Of a stretch of DNA of 64,000 nucleotides, positions 1 to 9,212 are shown piece by piece. Position numbers and translations under genes: made by a program. A model generated the notes under the pieces. The model was not told where the DNA came from and did not search any database. It worked only from the letters and a program-made list of their open reading frames with translations. The number at the start of each line of letters is the position of its first letter. The first letter of the stretch is position 1. This stretch comes from Natronorubrum sulfidifaciens JCM 14089. GTDB lineage: Archaea > Halobacteriota > Halobacteria > Halobacteriales > Natrialbaceae. The stretch lies in the NCBI RefSeq assembly GCF_000337735.1, contig NZ_AOHX01000046.1:66124-130123 (forward strand), written 5' to 3'.

Positions 1-37
1 GGAGGTCTCCCTCGGTGTACTCCGACTCCTGACTCAT
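1..37 (-). CDS. 5' end of a gene running out of the window
   Basis: The complement of 35-37 is an ATG followed by an open, acidic reading frame (M-S-Q-E-S-E-Y-T-E-G-D-L) that leaves the window at base 1. A TATA-like sequence on the minus strand at 60-68 lies about 25 bp upstream of this ATG, the spacing expected for a leaderless haloarchaeal transcript. Only twelve residues are visible, so no function can be given. It is divergently transcribed from the membrane protein gene at 200. Confidence 0.55.
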   Translation of the reverse strand, partial: MSQESEYTEGDL

Positions 38-199
38 TGACCGTCCTAACGGCCACGGACGTATAACGGCGGCGCTTCGGCAGTTTTGATTCTCATTATA
101 AAACGGCGACTCGAGCGTGTTGGCGTTCGATCAGATCAGTTTCGTGGACAGTTACAATTGTCCCAACAGTCATAGTACTGGAGTGTAAATCAGGGGCTA

Positions 200-1105
200 A
201 TGTCAGCGGAACAGCCTGCAGACGGGTATCTTTTCGACCTTTACCGTCGATACATCGGAGAACCGGAAGACCGGACCGACGTCTACGTCGGGTTCGGTCT
301 GTTCCTCGGCGGGATCGGCCTCGCGATCGTCGCGCTGGTGCTCTTTCTCTGGAGTAGCACGTTCGAGGCCCGCAGCGTTGCCCACGTCACGTGGGCCGAG
401 CCGGCGTACGCGATCGTCATGGTCGCGTTGCCGCTGTTGATGCTCGGGATCGTGGTCCTGTTGCCGTCGGAGCGTCGGGTGCTGTACGCCTCGATCGCTG
501 GGGTTGCCATCACGTTCGCGGCCGTTGCCGGTTTCCTCTATGCCTACCCCGACGACTGGAACGGCTGGGGGAACGACTACACGGCGGAAGTCGTCGCCGT
601 CTACGCCGTCGGACTCGCCGGAATCACCGCGTCGACGGGGGCGGCATTGATCGCACACTACCTCGAGATGGCGCGTGCCGTCACGCAGACCGACGCCGAC
701 AGCGAAGACGACGAAGACGACGAGCCCGATTTCGACGTTCAACAGGATATCGACGACGCGATGGAAGACGTCGAACTCTCCTGGGGAGGTGTCGAGAAAA
801 CTGAACACAAGCGACTGAGCTTCTCCGAAGACGAGTTCGACGAGGTGTCGGTCAACACCGACGGTGCGGCGAAGACGACTCGCTCGACCGGCGTCGACGC
901 ACAGGTTGCCGGCCTCAAGGGACTGAAAGGCGGCGAGACCAAACAGACGACCTCCCAATCGACGGTCGACGACCAGACGGCGAAGCTCAAAGAACTTCGC
1001 GAACAGCAGCGTATCGATGAACTGGCGACAGAAGACGATAACGGCTCGTCGACGCCGATCTCGGGGCTACTCGAGCGGTTCCGTTCGCTCTTTCGGCGGG
1101 AGTAA
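200..1105 (+). CDS. four-TM membrane protein with long acidic cytoplasmic tail (DUF7139-like)
   Basis: The 301-residue product has four hydrophobic segments at about residues 28-52, 68-89, 93-115 and 130-153. A charged, Asp/Glu-rich tail follows from about 160 to the end. It resembles haloarchaeal proteins annotated as permease-like or DUF7139; I recall that name but could not verify it. No transport motif is visible, so a permease role is unproven. The tail is half the protein and lacks recognisable motifs, which would suit protein-protein contacts at the membrane. The actin-like gene follows on the same strand after 96 bp with its own promoter. The upstream region 38-199 carries an AT-rich TATA-like stretch (about 95-103) and a short inverted repeat (146-150/159-163). 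Confidence 0.75.
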   Translation: MSAEQPADGYLFDLYRRYIGEPEDRTDVYVGFGLFLGGIGLAIVALVLFLWSSTFEARSVAHVTWAEPAYAIVMVALPLLMLGIVVLLPSERRVLYASIAGVAITFAAVAGFLYAYPDDWNGWGNDYTAEVVAVYAVGLAGITASTGAALIAHYLEMARAVTQTDADSEDDEDDEPDFDVQQDIDDAMEDVELSWGGVEKTEHKRLSFSEDEFDEVSVNTDGAAKTTRSTGVDAQVAGLKGLKGGETKQTTSQSTVDDQTAKLKELREQQRIDELATEDDNGSSTPISGLLERFRSLFRRE

Positions 1106-1151
1106 TTCCCCACTGGAGGGGTTAAAATAGGGTTGTCGTTTCTTAGTTGAG

Positions 1152-1178
1152 ATGTGGATATTCCACATAGATTTATAA
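1152..1178 (+). promoter_or_regulatory. perfect palindrome abutting the TATA box of the actin-like gene
   Basis: ATGTGGA (1152-1158) and its exact inverse TCCACAT (1162-1168) flank a TAT centre, directly before the AT-rich box TTTATAA at 1172-1178. The ATG at 1202 lies about 25-30 bp downstream of that box, so transcription probably starts at or just before the start codon. The palindrome covers the usual BRE/upstream position and is a candidate operator. Confidence 0.6.
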
Positions 1179-1201
1179 TCCATCGGTGGCCTTTCTCGAC
1201 T

Positions 1202-2233
1202 ATGGCAAAAGGCCTAGACGTTGGGACGATGAACATCCTGTCTGCCCAACAGGATGGCAACGACACGGTGTTCGTACAACAGCGAAACTCCTTCGTAGAG
1301 ATCGAGTACTCGGATATGGCCGAGCAGATGCTCTCGCGGAGTGAAGTGCTTCATATTCGGAAAGACGACAAGGTGTACGTCGTCGGCGACGACGCGCTGA
1401 ACTTTGCGAACATTTTCAATAAGGAAACCCGCCGACCGATGAAACACGGGATTCTCTCGAACGACGAGAAAAGCGCGATCCCGATGATGAAACTCATCAT
1501 CGAACAGGTCGTCGGCGAACCCGCTTATCCCGACGAGAAGCTGTATTTCTCGTCCCCTGCAGATCCGATCGACTCCGACCTCTCAACGCTGTATCACCAG
1601 AAAACGATCGAGTCGTTCCTCAACGACATGGGGTACGACTCCGAACCGATCAACGAAGGGATGTCCGTCATCTACAGCGAACTCGCGGATAACAACTTCA
1701 CTGGGCTCGGAATCAGCTTCGGTGCCGGCATGACGAACGTCTGTCTGTCCTACTACGCCGTGCCCGTCATGAAGTTCTCCGTCGCCCGTGGTGGCGACTG
1801 GGTCGACGAACAGGCCGCCCGCGCAACTGGCACGCCCGTCGACAAAGTCACCTCGATCAAAGAGGACGACTTCGAACTCGACTTCACGACCGACGTCGGC
1901 GGCGTCGAGGGTGCGCTCTCGATTTATTACGAGAACCTGCTGGACTACGTCATCGACAACATCGTCCAGGAAGTCGACGAGGAAGACGTCGAGGAAGGTC
2001 TCGACGTGCCCGTCGTCGTCACCGGCGGCACCTCGAGTCCGAGCGGCTTCGAGGCGCTGTTCCGGGACCACCTCGCGGACGCGAACATTCCGTTCTCGAT
2101 CAGCGGCGTCTCCCACGCCAACGAGCCACTGTACAGCGTGGCCCGTGGTGGCCTCGTCGCCGCCCGATCCGACGAGGACGTCGAGCACGAGACTGCCGAC
2201 GACGAAGCCGAAGCGGCCGCTGCAAACGAGTAA
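1202..2233 (+). CDS. actin-like ATPase, salactin/volactin type
   Basis: The 343-residue protein has the actin/MreB fold signatures in order. There is a phosphate-1 loop GLDVGTMNI at residues 4-12, a phosphate-2 region [12 protein letters not shown] at about 168-179, and an adenosine motif [12 protein letters not shown] at about 271-282. Haloarchaea have polymerising actin homologues called salactin and volactin, and this is most likely one of them. I infer that from the fold motifs, the length and the host type. An in-frame GTG lies further upstream at 1154, but the ATG at 1202 gives the conserved MAKGLDVGT start and fits the TATA box at 1172. The last 25 residues are an acidic Ala/Glu tail. 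An MreB-like shape factor or a plasmid-type ParM is less likely, since no partner or shape genes adjoin it. Confidence 0.8.
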   Translation: MAKGLDVGTMNILSAQQDGNDTVFVQQRNSFVEIEYSDMAEQMLSRSEVLHIRKDDKVYVVGDDALNFANIFNKETRRPMKHGILSNDEKSAIPMMKLIIEQVVGEPAYPDEKLYFSSPADPIDSDLSTLYHQKTIESFLNDMGYDSEPINEGMSVIYSELADNNFTGLGISFGAGMTNVCLSYYAVPVMKFSVARGGDWVDEQAARATGTPVDKVTSIKEDDFELDFTTDVGGVEGALSIYYENLLDYVIDNIVQEVDEEDVEEGLDVPVVVTGGTSSPSGFEALFRDHLADANIPFSISGVSHANEPLYSVARGGLVAARSDEDVEHETADDEAEAAAANE

Positions 2234-2337
2234 CCCCATAGTTTCAGTGTGAGTGTCGCACTGTGACGCTCACGTTTCATACGGACCGTCTGACCCCGAT
2301 CACCGAACGTCGCTCGCGATCGCGACAGCAGACGGAG

Positions 2338-2571
2338 TCAGCCGTCAGTGACATCGTCGCCGCCAGTGACATCGTCGCCGCCAGTGACATCGTCGCCGCC
2401 AGTGTTGGCCTCGTAAAACCGATTGAATGCGTCCCGCCAGGACTCGGGGTCGTCCTCCTCGCGGACGTGGTCAACGGGCACGTCCGCAAACGCACAGTGT
2501 GGACACGACACCGTCGAGACATCACCAAGCGAGAGTTCCTCGAGCGAGCCCTGACACCGTGGACACTCCAT
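2338..2571 (-). CDS. small CPxC zinc-finger protein with C-terminal GGDDVT repeats
   Basis: The 77-residue protein begins with CPRC (residues 3-6) and has CPHC at about 23-26. Together these are the four cysteines of a small zinc ribbon, a class common in haloarchaea. A short acidic helix follows, then three exact copies of Gly-Gly-Asp-Asp-Val-Thr at the C terminus, encoded by a perfect tandem repeat. Such proteins are often small regulators or adaptors, but no partner is evident here. It is convergent with the actin-like gene and divergent from the methylase gene. Confidence 0.75.
   Translation of the reverse strand: MECPRCQGSLEELSLGDVSTVSCPHCAFADVPVDHVREEDDPESWRDAFNRFYEANTGGDDVTGGDDVTGGDDVTDG
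2347..2400. repeat. three exact 18-bp tandem repeats
   Basis: The unit AGTGACATCGTCGCCGCC occurs at 2347-2364, 2365-2382 and 2383-2400, followed by a four-base partial copy. It encodes GGDDVT three times at the C terminus of the zinc-finger protein on the minus strand. Perfect identity suggests recent slippage, and the copy number may vary between strains. Confidence 0.95.
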
Positions 2572-2702
2572 ACCCCTCTGTTAGACGGTCGCTTCTTAAC
2601 TCTATTCGAACTTGTCATGTCCACAGAACACCGCGCCAACCGGGCTGCCCGCGAGCCCCGAACCCGACGGAGCTATGACACTCGAGACAGAAGCCGGTCG
2701 CA

Positions 2703-3332
2703 ATGGCTGGCCCGTCGCGACGAACCCTCGCTCGAGCGCTCGAGACGCTTGCGGATTTTCCAGAGCCGTCGGCCGCCCTCGAGCAGTATCTCACGCCGCC
2801 GGAGATCGCCGCCCACATCTGCCATCAGGCACGGTTACAGGGCAATCTGGATCGCTGGGTCGTCGACCTTGGGACCGGCACAGGAATGCTCGCGATCGCG
2901 GCCGCACTCGCAGGGGCCGAGCGCGTGGTGGGGATCGACCTCGACCCCGACGCGCTCGCCGTTGCCCGGCAGAACGCCGCCCGGATCGACGAGGCGGGCC
3001 ACGGCACGCTCGAGTGGCTTCGTGGCGACGTAACCCGACCACCACTCTCGCTCACCGACGCGACGGTGGTCTCGAACCCGCCGTTTGGCGCACAACGGGG
3101 CAATCGCCACGCCGATCGCGACTTTCTCGAGACGATCAGTTCGATTGCGAGCGTTTCCTATACGATCCACAACGAGGGCAGTCAGTCGTTCGTCGAGTCG
3201 TTCGCGGCCGACAACGGAGCCACGGTGACCCACGGGTTCAGCGCCGAGTTCCCCATCGAAAAGCGATTCGAGTTTCACACCGACACAACACAGACGCTCG
3301 AGGCGGAAGTGTTCCGGATCGAGTGGGCTTAG
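2703..3332 (+). CDS. METTL5-type N6-adenine methyltransferase
   Basis: The 209-residue protein is a class I SAM-dependent methylase. Motif I is VVDLGTGTGMLAI at residues 53-65 and the acidic motif II is GIDLDPDA at about 77-84. The catalytic NPPF at 125-128 is typical of N6-adenine methylases. The N-terminal LEQYLTPPEIAA-like segment and the short length match the METTL5/predicted RNA methylase family, which methylates one adenine in small-subunit rRNA in eukaryotes. An rRNA target here is inferred from the family. Its stop codon overlaps the end of the convergent ABC permease gene by four bases. Confidence 0.85.
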   Translation: MAGPSRRTLARALETLADFPEPSAALEQYLTPPEIAAHICHQARLQGNLDRWVVDLGTGTGMLAIAAALAGAERVVGIDLDPDALAVARQNAARIDEAGHGTLEWLRGDVTRPPLSLTDATVVSNPPFGAQRGNRHADRDFLETISSIASVSYTIHNEGSQSFVESFAADNGATVTHGFSAEFPIEKRFEFHTDTTQTLEAEVFRIEWA

Positions 3333-4576
3333 CCCTCGAGGTGCTCGAGGCGGGCGTAGCGGCCGGCCCGCCAGCCGGTGGCGAGGGCGACGACTGTCCC
3401 GACGACGAGTGCGAGTGCGAGGCCGATACCGTAGACCTCGAGTGGTGTCTGGAGGAGGGAGTCGAAGCCGACGACCGACGAGACGAGGAGGTTGAGCCCC
3501 CTCGCGAGGAGCGGTGTGGCTGCGAGCCCTGCAAGCCCGCCGAGGAGTCCGATGACGAATCCCTGAACGCCGATCGTTCCGGCGAGTACCCATCGCGAGA
3601 GACCGATCGCTCGGAGGGCTGCGAGTTCGTCCCGCTGTTGGTAGGCGACGAGCGCGAACAGGTTGATCGTCAGGACGATCCCGCCGACGAAGGCGAGTCC
3701 GACCAGTGTCGCCCCGCTTGCGAGGACGAGTGGGCGCTCTTCGAACATCGCGCTGACCTGCTCGTCGCTGGTACGGACGTCGTAGGTCGGGTACGCCGCA
3801 GAGAGGTCGTCTCTGACGACGGCTGGATCGGACCCGTCGTCGACGCTTGCGGTGATGAACGTCGCTCGATCCGTCCTCGTGGTTCCCGCGACGGCCTGCA
3901 GATCGGTCAGCGGAACGGCTTCCGCGTCCGAGCCGAGATACTGCGAGTAGTAGGCTGCGATTCCGACGACGGTGAACTCGTGGTCGCGTGCCGTCTCCCG
4001 GCTGGTTCCGAGATAGACCGTCTCACCGACCGAGACATCGAGCCGCTCGGCTGTATTGGGGTCGAGCACGATCTCCTCGCTCGTCGGTTCGCTGGCACGC
4101 TGGTGCTCGAGATGCTCTCCGTCCGAGGCGTTGATTTCGGTTTCGAACCCGCTCCCGGCCTCGAAGTCGAACCCGTCGTGTGTTTCGTGGACGCCGACGG
4201 CCGAGGTTCGGACGAGGTCGTCTTCGTCGGTCCCGAGATACACGTCGTGCATCGCGATCGGCGAGGCGGAGCTGATATCCTCGCGTTCAGTGATATCGGC
4301 CGAAACACCGTGCGAGCCGACGATCGGGTTCTCAGTCCCGCTGGCGGAGGGGTCGATCGGATCACTCGAGATCCAGATATCTCGGTTGGCGTTCTCGAGG
4401 CCGTCTTCCCCCGTCTGGACGACGCCGACACCGAGGCCAGCGAGCAACGTTACCGATAACACGGCGAGCGTGACCGCGAGGACGGTGAGTGCGGTCCGGC
4501 CGGGTGATCGGCGAAGCTGTGCGAACGCGAGGCCGACAACGGCTTTCGTCCGGATGGCCGCTCGTCGCAGACTCAT
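3329..4576 (-). CDS. FtsX/MacB-type ABC transporter permease (second of pair)
   Basis: The 415-residue protein has one TM segment near residues 25-50 and a large extracellular domain (about 60-280) with the MacB periplasmic-core character. Three C-terminal TM segments lie at about 285-315, 338-362 and 375-397. This is the usual FtsX-like permease layout. The start ATG overlaps the stop of the upstream permease by four bases, so the two are translationally coupled. With the ATPase they form a LolCDE/MacB-like exporter. Such systems act on lipoproteins, peptides or membrane-embedded substrates; the substrate here is unknown. Confidence 0.88.
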   Translation of the reverse strand: MSLRRAAIRTKAVVGLAFAQLRRSPGRTALTVLAVTLAVLSVTLLAGLGVGVVQTGEDGLENANRDIWISSDPIDPSASGTENPIVGSHGVSADITEREDISSASPIAMHDVYLGTDEDDLVRTSAVGVHETHDGFDFEAGSGFETEINASDGEHLEHQRASEPTSEEIVLDPNTAERLDVSVGETVYLGTSRETARDHEFTVVGIAAYYSQYLGSDAEAVPLTDLQAVAGTTRTDRATFITASVDDGSDPAVVRDDLSAAYPTYDVRTSDEQVSAMFEERPLVLASGATLVGLAFVGGIVLTINLFALVAYQQRDELAALRAIGLSRWVLAGTIGVQGFVIGLLGGLAGLAATPLLARGLNLLVSSVVGFDSLLQTPLEVYGIGLALALVVGTVVALATGWRAGRYARLEHLEG

Positions 4577-5850
4577 CGTCCCACCTCCGTCAGGACGGAC
4601 GTGCGAGCGGCTACCACGAGCGGGTAGGGGATGGCGACCAGTCCCGAAAGGAGGGCGACGACGATGGCGTAGGGGACGAACACCGGATGTGCTTGCGCGA
4701 CGGCGCCCGGAGCGACGGTTGCGCTAGCGATGGTGTTGAGCGCGTGGATGCCACCGATGCCGAGGACGACCCCCAACAACGCCCCACCGAGCGTGGTGAG
4801 CAGCGTCGAGACCGCGATAATGGTGAGGCGACTGTGTGTAGGATAGCCCACCGACTCGAGGACCGCGAGGGTTCGTCGATCCTCGTTGACCGCCATTCCG
4901 GTCGTCGTCGCGACGAACGACGCACAGATCACCACGCCGACGACGAGCGCGAGCAGACTCGTCGCGAACGCGAGGCCGTCGCCGAACAGCGCAGCAGGGT
5001 CGGTGCTCTCGGCCGACTGCACTGCTGCGTCGGGATACGTTTCGGTCGCAGCCGCCGTCGCTGCGTCGACCTCCCCCCAGACCAGGACGGTGTCAGCAAG
5101 GTGGCCACTGTCCGCGCCGGCGATCGTCTGCAGGTCGCTCAGATGGACGAGTGCGATCGGCGTCTCGAGGTCGTCATCGCTGCCCGTCTCGACGGCAGTC
5201 GCGGTAAACGACGGTGCCGGCGTTTCGTTCGACCGATGCGGGCCAGTGACCGTGAGGTTCTCGTCGGTGTCTGCCTCGAGGCGATCCGCAGCCGCAGCCG
5301 AGAGAACGAGTTCGCCCGTTCGTGGGCCATCGTACGAGCCGTTCGCGTAGTGGGAATCACCCGCCTCGAGTGTCGCCGTCGAGAGCCCGCCGATACGCCG
5401 TGGCTCGTCGTCGGGAACGACGCCGACGAGCAAGACCGTCTGTGGATCGCCGTTCGGGGACTCGAGTTGGACTGGTTCGACGAGAACCGGCGAGGCGTGC
5501 TCGATGCCGTCTTCGGCGCGGATCGTGGCGGCGCGCTCGTTCGTCGCGCCGAGTCGTGCCCCTTCGACACCGTCGACGGCCGACAGCGTCGCGCCCGCTT
5601 CGGGCGTGATCCGGACGTCGGCATCGTCGTCGGCGAGCGCGCCGCCGTCGGCGAGTCCCAGCGCGACGCCCGTCACGATCACCAACAGCGCAATGGTCAG
5701 TGCGACGGCGGCGATCGTCGCCACGAGCCGGCCGGATCTGGTCTGAATCGTTCGCTTCCACAGTCGAATGGCTGCGATGCCGATGAGTCCGCGCCAGCGG
5801 GCACGGCGTGTCCCGGCCGACTCGAGGTCGAATCGGTCGTCATCTGCCAT
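4573..5850 (-). CDS. FtsX/MacB-type ABC transporter permease (first of pair)
   Basis: The 425-residue permease has an N-terminal TM segment at about residues 38-66, an extracellular domain of about 220 residues, and three C-terminal TM segments from about 290. It overlaps the ATPase gene by 11 bases upstream and the second permease by four bases downstream. The two permeases differ in sequence, so the transporter is probably a heterodimer. Proteins of this arrangement use ATP hydrolysis to move an extracytoplasmic domain mechanically rather than to import solutes. No substrate clue adjoins the operon. Confidence 0.88.
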   Translation of the reverse strand: MADDDRFDLESAGTRRARWRGLIGIAAIRLWKRTIQTRSGRLVATIAAVALTIALLVIVTGVALGLADGGALADDDADVRITPEAGATLSAVDGVEGARLGATNERAATIRAEDGIEHASPVLVEPVQLESPNGDPQTVLLVGVVPDDEPRRIGGLSTATLEAGDSHYANGSYDGPRTGELVLSAAAADRLEADTDENLTVTGPHRSNETPAPSFTATAVETGSDDDLETPIALVHLSDLQTIAGADSGHLADTVLVWGEVDAATAAATETYPDAAVQSAESTDPAALFGDGLAFATSLLALVVGVVICASFVATTTGMAVNEDRRTLAVLESVGYPTHSRLTIIAVSTLLTTLGGALLGVVLGIGGIHALNTIASATVAPGAVAQAHPVFVPYAIVVALLSGLVAIPYPLVVAARTSVLTEVGR

Positions 5851-6643
5851 CCGTACTCACCTGCCCGTCGCGCAACTCGACCACGCGGTCGGCGACCGAC
5901 AGCGTTGCGTCGTCGTGGGAGGCGACAAGCACGGCCCGGTTGCGGCCGATATCGGTCAGGAGATCGAGCACGTCCGCACCCGTCGCCGTGTCGAGTTCCC
6001 CCGTCGGCTCGTCGGCGACGATCACGTCCGGATCGGTCACGAGCGCCCGCGCGATGGCGACCCGCTGGCGTTCGCCGCCGCTGAGTTCGCCCGGCAGATG
6101 GCCCGTCCGATCCGCGAGCCCGACCCGCTCGAGTAAGGTCTCGGCGCGTTCGCGTCTGGTCGCCGTCGGCACACCCGCTTGCACGAGGGGTAAGGCGACG
6201 TTCGCTCGCGCCGACAGCGACGGCAGCAGATGAAAGCGCTGAAAGACGATGCCGATATGCTGTCGGCGCAGTCGCGTTCGCCGTCGATCCGAAAGGGTGG
6301 TCAGATCGGTGCCAAGCAGTTCGACGCTGCCGTCGGTTGGCACCAACAGCCCGGAGACCGTATGTAGAATCGTCGATTTACCGCTGCCGCTCGGTCCTGC
6401 CAAACCGACGATCTCACCCAGTTGTACCGCCATGGAGACGTTTTGGAGCGCCGTCACCACCCGATCGCCGCCCGTATGGCCACCGCTCGAGCCGTACTCG
6501 TGGGTGACCGTCTCGAGCCGAACGGCTGTCGTCGGTTCGGTTCCGGTACTCGCCTGCCCAGTTGCGGAGACCACCTGCTCCAGTGCGTGATTGCTCATCG
6601 GTTCGGCGTTCAACTCGCTCGGATCGATGGCACAGGCGGCCAT
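5840..6643 (-). CDS. MacB/LolD-type ABC transporter ATP-binding protein
   Basis: The ATPase contains Walker A GPSGSGKST, a Q-loop in IGIVFQRFHLLPS, the signature LSGGERQ, Walker B VIVADEP and a switch His in LVASHDD. This marks the LolD/MacB class that pairs with FtsX-like permeases, and two such genes follow in the same operon. I chose the ATG at 6643 (267 residues) because a TATA-like GTTAAC lies at 6677-6682 and a GGAG lies just before it. A later in-frame ATG at 6598 would also keep the whole ATPase domain. The gene begins a three-gene operon reading leftwards to 3329. Confidence 0.9.
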   Translation of the reverse strand: MAACAIDPSELNAEPMSNHALEQVVSATGQASTGTEPTTAVRLETVTHEYGSSGGHTGGDRVVTALQNVSMAVQLGEIVGLAGPSGSGKSTILHTVSGLLVPTDGSVELLGTDLTTLSDRRRTRLRRQHIGIVFQRFHLLPSLSARANVALPLVQAGVPTATRRERAETLLERVGLADRTGHLPGELSGGERQRVAIARALVTDPDVIVADEPTGELDTATGADVLDLLTDIGRNRAVLVASHDDATLSVADRVVELRDGQVSTDGR

Positions 6644-6872
6644 TGTTTCTCTCCGGCTTCCCACAGCAAGGACGTGGTTAACTTCTCCCACTGTCCGCAA
6701 CGAACTGGTTTGCAGTCGCTACTGTACTCGAGTCGCGACCGTCCGGTCCCGCAACGTGTTTGGCACCGATAACCGAGACGGTCATGGCCGAAACGTACAC
6801 GTATTCGTGACTGTTCGGCGTCGTCTCACGCCCCGGTCGGCGATCGGCGATACCTGACGACAGGAGTCTCTC

Positions 6873-8687
6873 TCAATCGTACGTCTCCGCGCTCGCAACG
6901 GCGACCCGCGTCCCGTTCGAACTCGCATGGATCGTCTCCTCACCACGCTCGAACGTCAGCCCACCAGCAGTTGCCGACGCACCCATGTCGGGTATCGTCG
7001 TCGTCTCGGCGACGCCGGTCTCGAGCGACTCGACCTCGAGGACGAACGTTCCGTCCTCGGATGCGATCGTCACGGCCCGGTTGTCGATGCGGACGTCAGC
7101 ACGCGAGCCGTTGGACTCGTATGCGAGTTGGCGGTCGTCGCCGTCGGTCCAGAGATCGACCTGATACACGGTGTCGTTGCCGACCGGCTCCCAGCCGGTT
7201 CGTTCGACGTGGACCGTCTCACGCCAGCCGGGGCCGCCGACGACGACCGACTCCGCGCCCGTAAACGCGAGGCGCTGGCTCGACACGGACTCCAGCCAGA
7301 GCTGGCGCTGTTCGCTGGCGACGATCACCCCGCTGGATTCGATCGAGATGGCGTTCTCGAGCGGGCCGACCCTGACCGGCGCGGTCAGCTCGTTTTCGAC
7401 GCCCTCGGCGTACTGGATCGTGTAATCTCCGACCTCGACGGCGGCGTCCGAGGACGTAGTGGCGTCGTCAAGCACGAAGACGTTGAGCGGGATCGCCATC
7501 CCGGCGACGACCGCGAGCACGACGAGAACGACCACGGATGCCGCCCGTCGGGAGGTACCCGACGACTCGCGTGGTCGTGTCCCCGTCGCCAGTTCGTCGA
7601 TGCGCTCGAGTCGCGGTGTCGCGGCCGTCGTCCGCTCGCCGGTCGCGCGAGCGATCTCGAGGGCCCGTTCGACCGACGAGTTGGGACGCCTTCGACGCAC
7701 TCGAGCGAGTCGGTGCTCGAGCCGCCGTGGAACGATCGGTTCGTCGACGTCGGTGGCTGCGAGCGTGATCACGAGCGCGAGTGCAACGACGATGAGCACG
7801 CCGGGGCCCTGATAGAGATAGAAGGTGTTCTCGCTGCCGAACCAGTAGATCTGCCACAGCCCCTGTGCGAAGCCGTACAGCAAGATGGCGACCCAGAGTC
7901 GAAGCGGGTCAGGTGCGTGACCACGCCTGCGAAGCAGCGCGATCCCGAGCACGAGACCGAGAAGAAAGCCGAGGGCGTGGCCTTGGATGGCGATGCCGGC
8001 CCACGACGGAGCCGACGGCGGGCTCGGCTCGGCGACGTAGACGCCGATGGGCGTCTGAAGCGCCCGGTACAGGATCACGACGACGCTCTGAACGCCGAGG
8101 ACGCCCACGATGGTGGTGATCGGATAGTGGACGAGTGCGAACGCGGCGAAGGCGAAGACGACGCCCGAGAACCCGATCACGGGTCCCAGTGCGAACAGAC
8201 TCGTGACGATCGAGATCGTGACGACGGCAAGCGGAAAGAGCACCAGCGCCCGTACCCAGGGATGGGTTCGCCACGTGGTCGGTGCCGATTCGTCCCGCCC
8301 GTTCGGATAGTGGCCCCACGCGTACTCCGCGATGGGGGCGACGATGATCGCGCCTGAAAGGTTGCCGATGAGGTGTCCCGGGCCAGCATGGGACAACGAC
8401 GCCGTCAGCATTCCCAGTGGGTAGAAGTACGAGTACGCCCGGTAGGGGATCGTTACCGGATCGTCGAACGCCGTCAGTCCATCTTGAACGACGAAATAAA
8501 CACCGATGACGACGCCGATGACGACCAGCGAGCCCCACGGTACCCCCATCACGAGCCGTGAGCGAGCGGTCTCCCGCCATCCACGTTCGGGGCGATGAAG
8601 CCGTCTGACGGTCGCTACCGAAACGAGCAGCGCCACCACCGTCAGAATCGGCAGGAGCGTCCCCAAAAGCGCTCCAGTCGGGACCAT
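6873..8687 (-). CDS. rhomboid-family intramembrane serine protease with extra C-terminal domain
   Basis: The 604-residue membrane protein carries the rhomboid signatures. These are [10 protein letters not shown] in an early TM helix, the catalytic serine in GFSGVVFAF, and the catalytic histidine in [10 protein letters not shown] of a later helix. After the six-TM core there is a basic cytoplasmic linker, one further TM segment, and an extracellular beta-rich domain of about 190 residues at the C terminus. A longer frame exists upstream, but the ATG at 8687 gives a hydrophobic start and lies about 25 bp from a TATA-like box. The C-terminal extension is not part of the standard rhomboid fold. 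The substrate is unknown. Confidence 0.88.
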   Translation of the reverse strand: MVPTGALLGTLLPILTVVALLVSVATVRRLHRPERGWRETARSRLVMGVPWGSLVVIGVVIGVYFVVQDGLTAFDDPVTIPYRAYSYFYPLGMLTASLSHAGPGHLIGNLSGAIIVAPIAEYAWGHYPNGRDESAPTTWRTHPWVRALVLFPLAVVTISIVTSLFALGPVIGFSGVVFAFAAFALVHYPITTIVGVLGVQSVVVILYRALQTPIGVYVAEPSPPSAPSWAGIAIQGHALGFLLGLVLGIALLRRRGHAPDPLRLWVAILLYGFAQGLWQIYWFGSENTFYLYQGPGVLIVVALALVITLAATDVDEPIVPRRLEHRLARVRRRRPNSSVERALEIARATGERTTAATPRLERIDELATGTRPRESSGTSRRAASVVVLVVLAVVAGMAIPLNVFVLDDATTSSDAAVEVGDYTIQYAEGVENELTAPVRVGPLENAISIESSGVIVASEQRQLWLESVSSQRLAFTGAESVVVGGPGWRETVHVERTGWEPVGNDTVYQVDLWTDGDDRQLAYESNGSRADVRIDNRAVTIASEDGTFVLEVESLETGVAETTTIPDMGASATAGGLTFERGEETIHASSNGTRVAVASAETYD

Positions 8688-8698
8688 ATCCTCTGGTT

Positions 8699-8742
8699 CG
8701 GGCGAGACTGTATATGGATTTCCTCTCTCTTTCGCTCGCCCG
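8699..8742 (-). promoter_or_regulatory. rhomboid promoter lying inside an 8-bp inverted repeat
   Basis: CGGGCGAG at 8699-8706 is matched exactly by CTCGCCCG at 8735-8742. Between them, on the minus strand, lies CCATATACAG (8708-8717), a TATA-like box about 25 bp before the rhomboid ATG at 8687. The arms therefore flank the promoter of the protease gene. The divergent rpoL gene has its own box at about 8771-8777. Confidence 0.5.
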
Positions 8743-8801
8743 TCCGACTCGAACTCGAGCGAAAGGAAAGGTACAAGCGGCCGACGGACGGATACGAGAG
8801 T

Positions 8802-9086
8802 ATGGAACTGCGGGTCACCGAGAGCAGCGAGAACGAACTCTCGATCGAAATCACCGGCGAGGACCACACCTTTATGAACGTCCTCAAGGGCACACTGCTC
8901 GAGCACGACGACGTAAGCGCCGCCACCTACGACGTGAATCCCGAACAGTCGGGTGGCCAGACGGAACCGATTCTGACGATCAAAACCGAAGCCGGCGTCG
9001 ACCCTCTCGAGGCACTCGAGGAGGCCGCAGTCGACGTTCGCGAGAAAGCAACCTCGTTCCGGGACGCGTTCGAAGCAGCCGCATAA
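8802..9086 (+). CDS. rpoL: DNA-directed RNA polymerase subunit L
   Basis: The 94-residue product matches archaeal RpoL/Rpo11. It has an N-terminal beta strand, the conserved [14 protein letters not shown] segment at about residues 21-34, then a Pro-rich strand and a C-terminal helix. RpoL pairs with RpoD in the alpha-like assembly platform of archaeal RNA polymerase. A TATA-like GTACAAG at 8771-8777 lies about 28 bp before the ATG, which fits leaderless transcription and supports this start over a longer upstream frame. Confidence 0.95.
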   Translation: MELRVTESSENELSIEITGEDHTFMNVLKGTLLEHDDVSAATYDVNPEQSGGQTEPILTIKTEAGVDPLEALEEAAVDVREKATSFRDAFEAAA

Positions 9087-9212
9087 ACGCCGCCGGCCCG
9101 GGCCGAGCCTGATCGAATCTCTCTCCGTTCTCGACCGAACTCGAGCGCTAGCGCTGTGTGCACAGCCAGTAGCGCAGCAATCAGTTCGTGATCGTCATCG
9201 ACCTGTTCGCGA

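Noticed and set aside
2612..4459. A 615-codon plus-strand frame opposite the first ABC permease
   Set aside because: It is a mirror frame of the real permease, methylase and zinc-finger genes. Its Arg-rich start and Asp/Glu-rich end follow from antisense codon bias.
4489..6084. A 531-codon plus-strand frame opposite the second permease
   Set aside because: It is antisense to a clear permease with TM segments and shows the Arg-rich composition of shadow frames.
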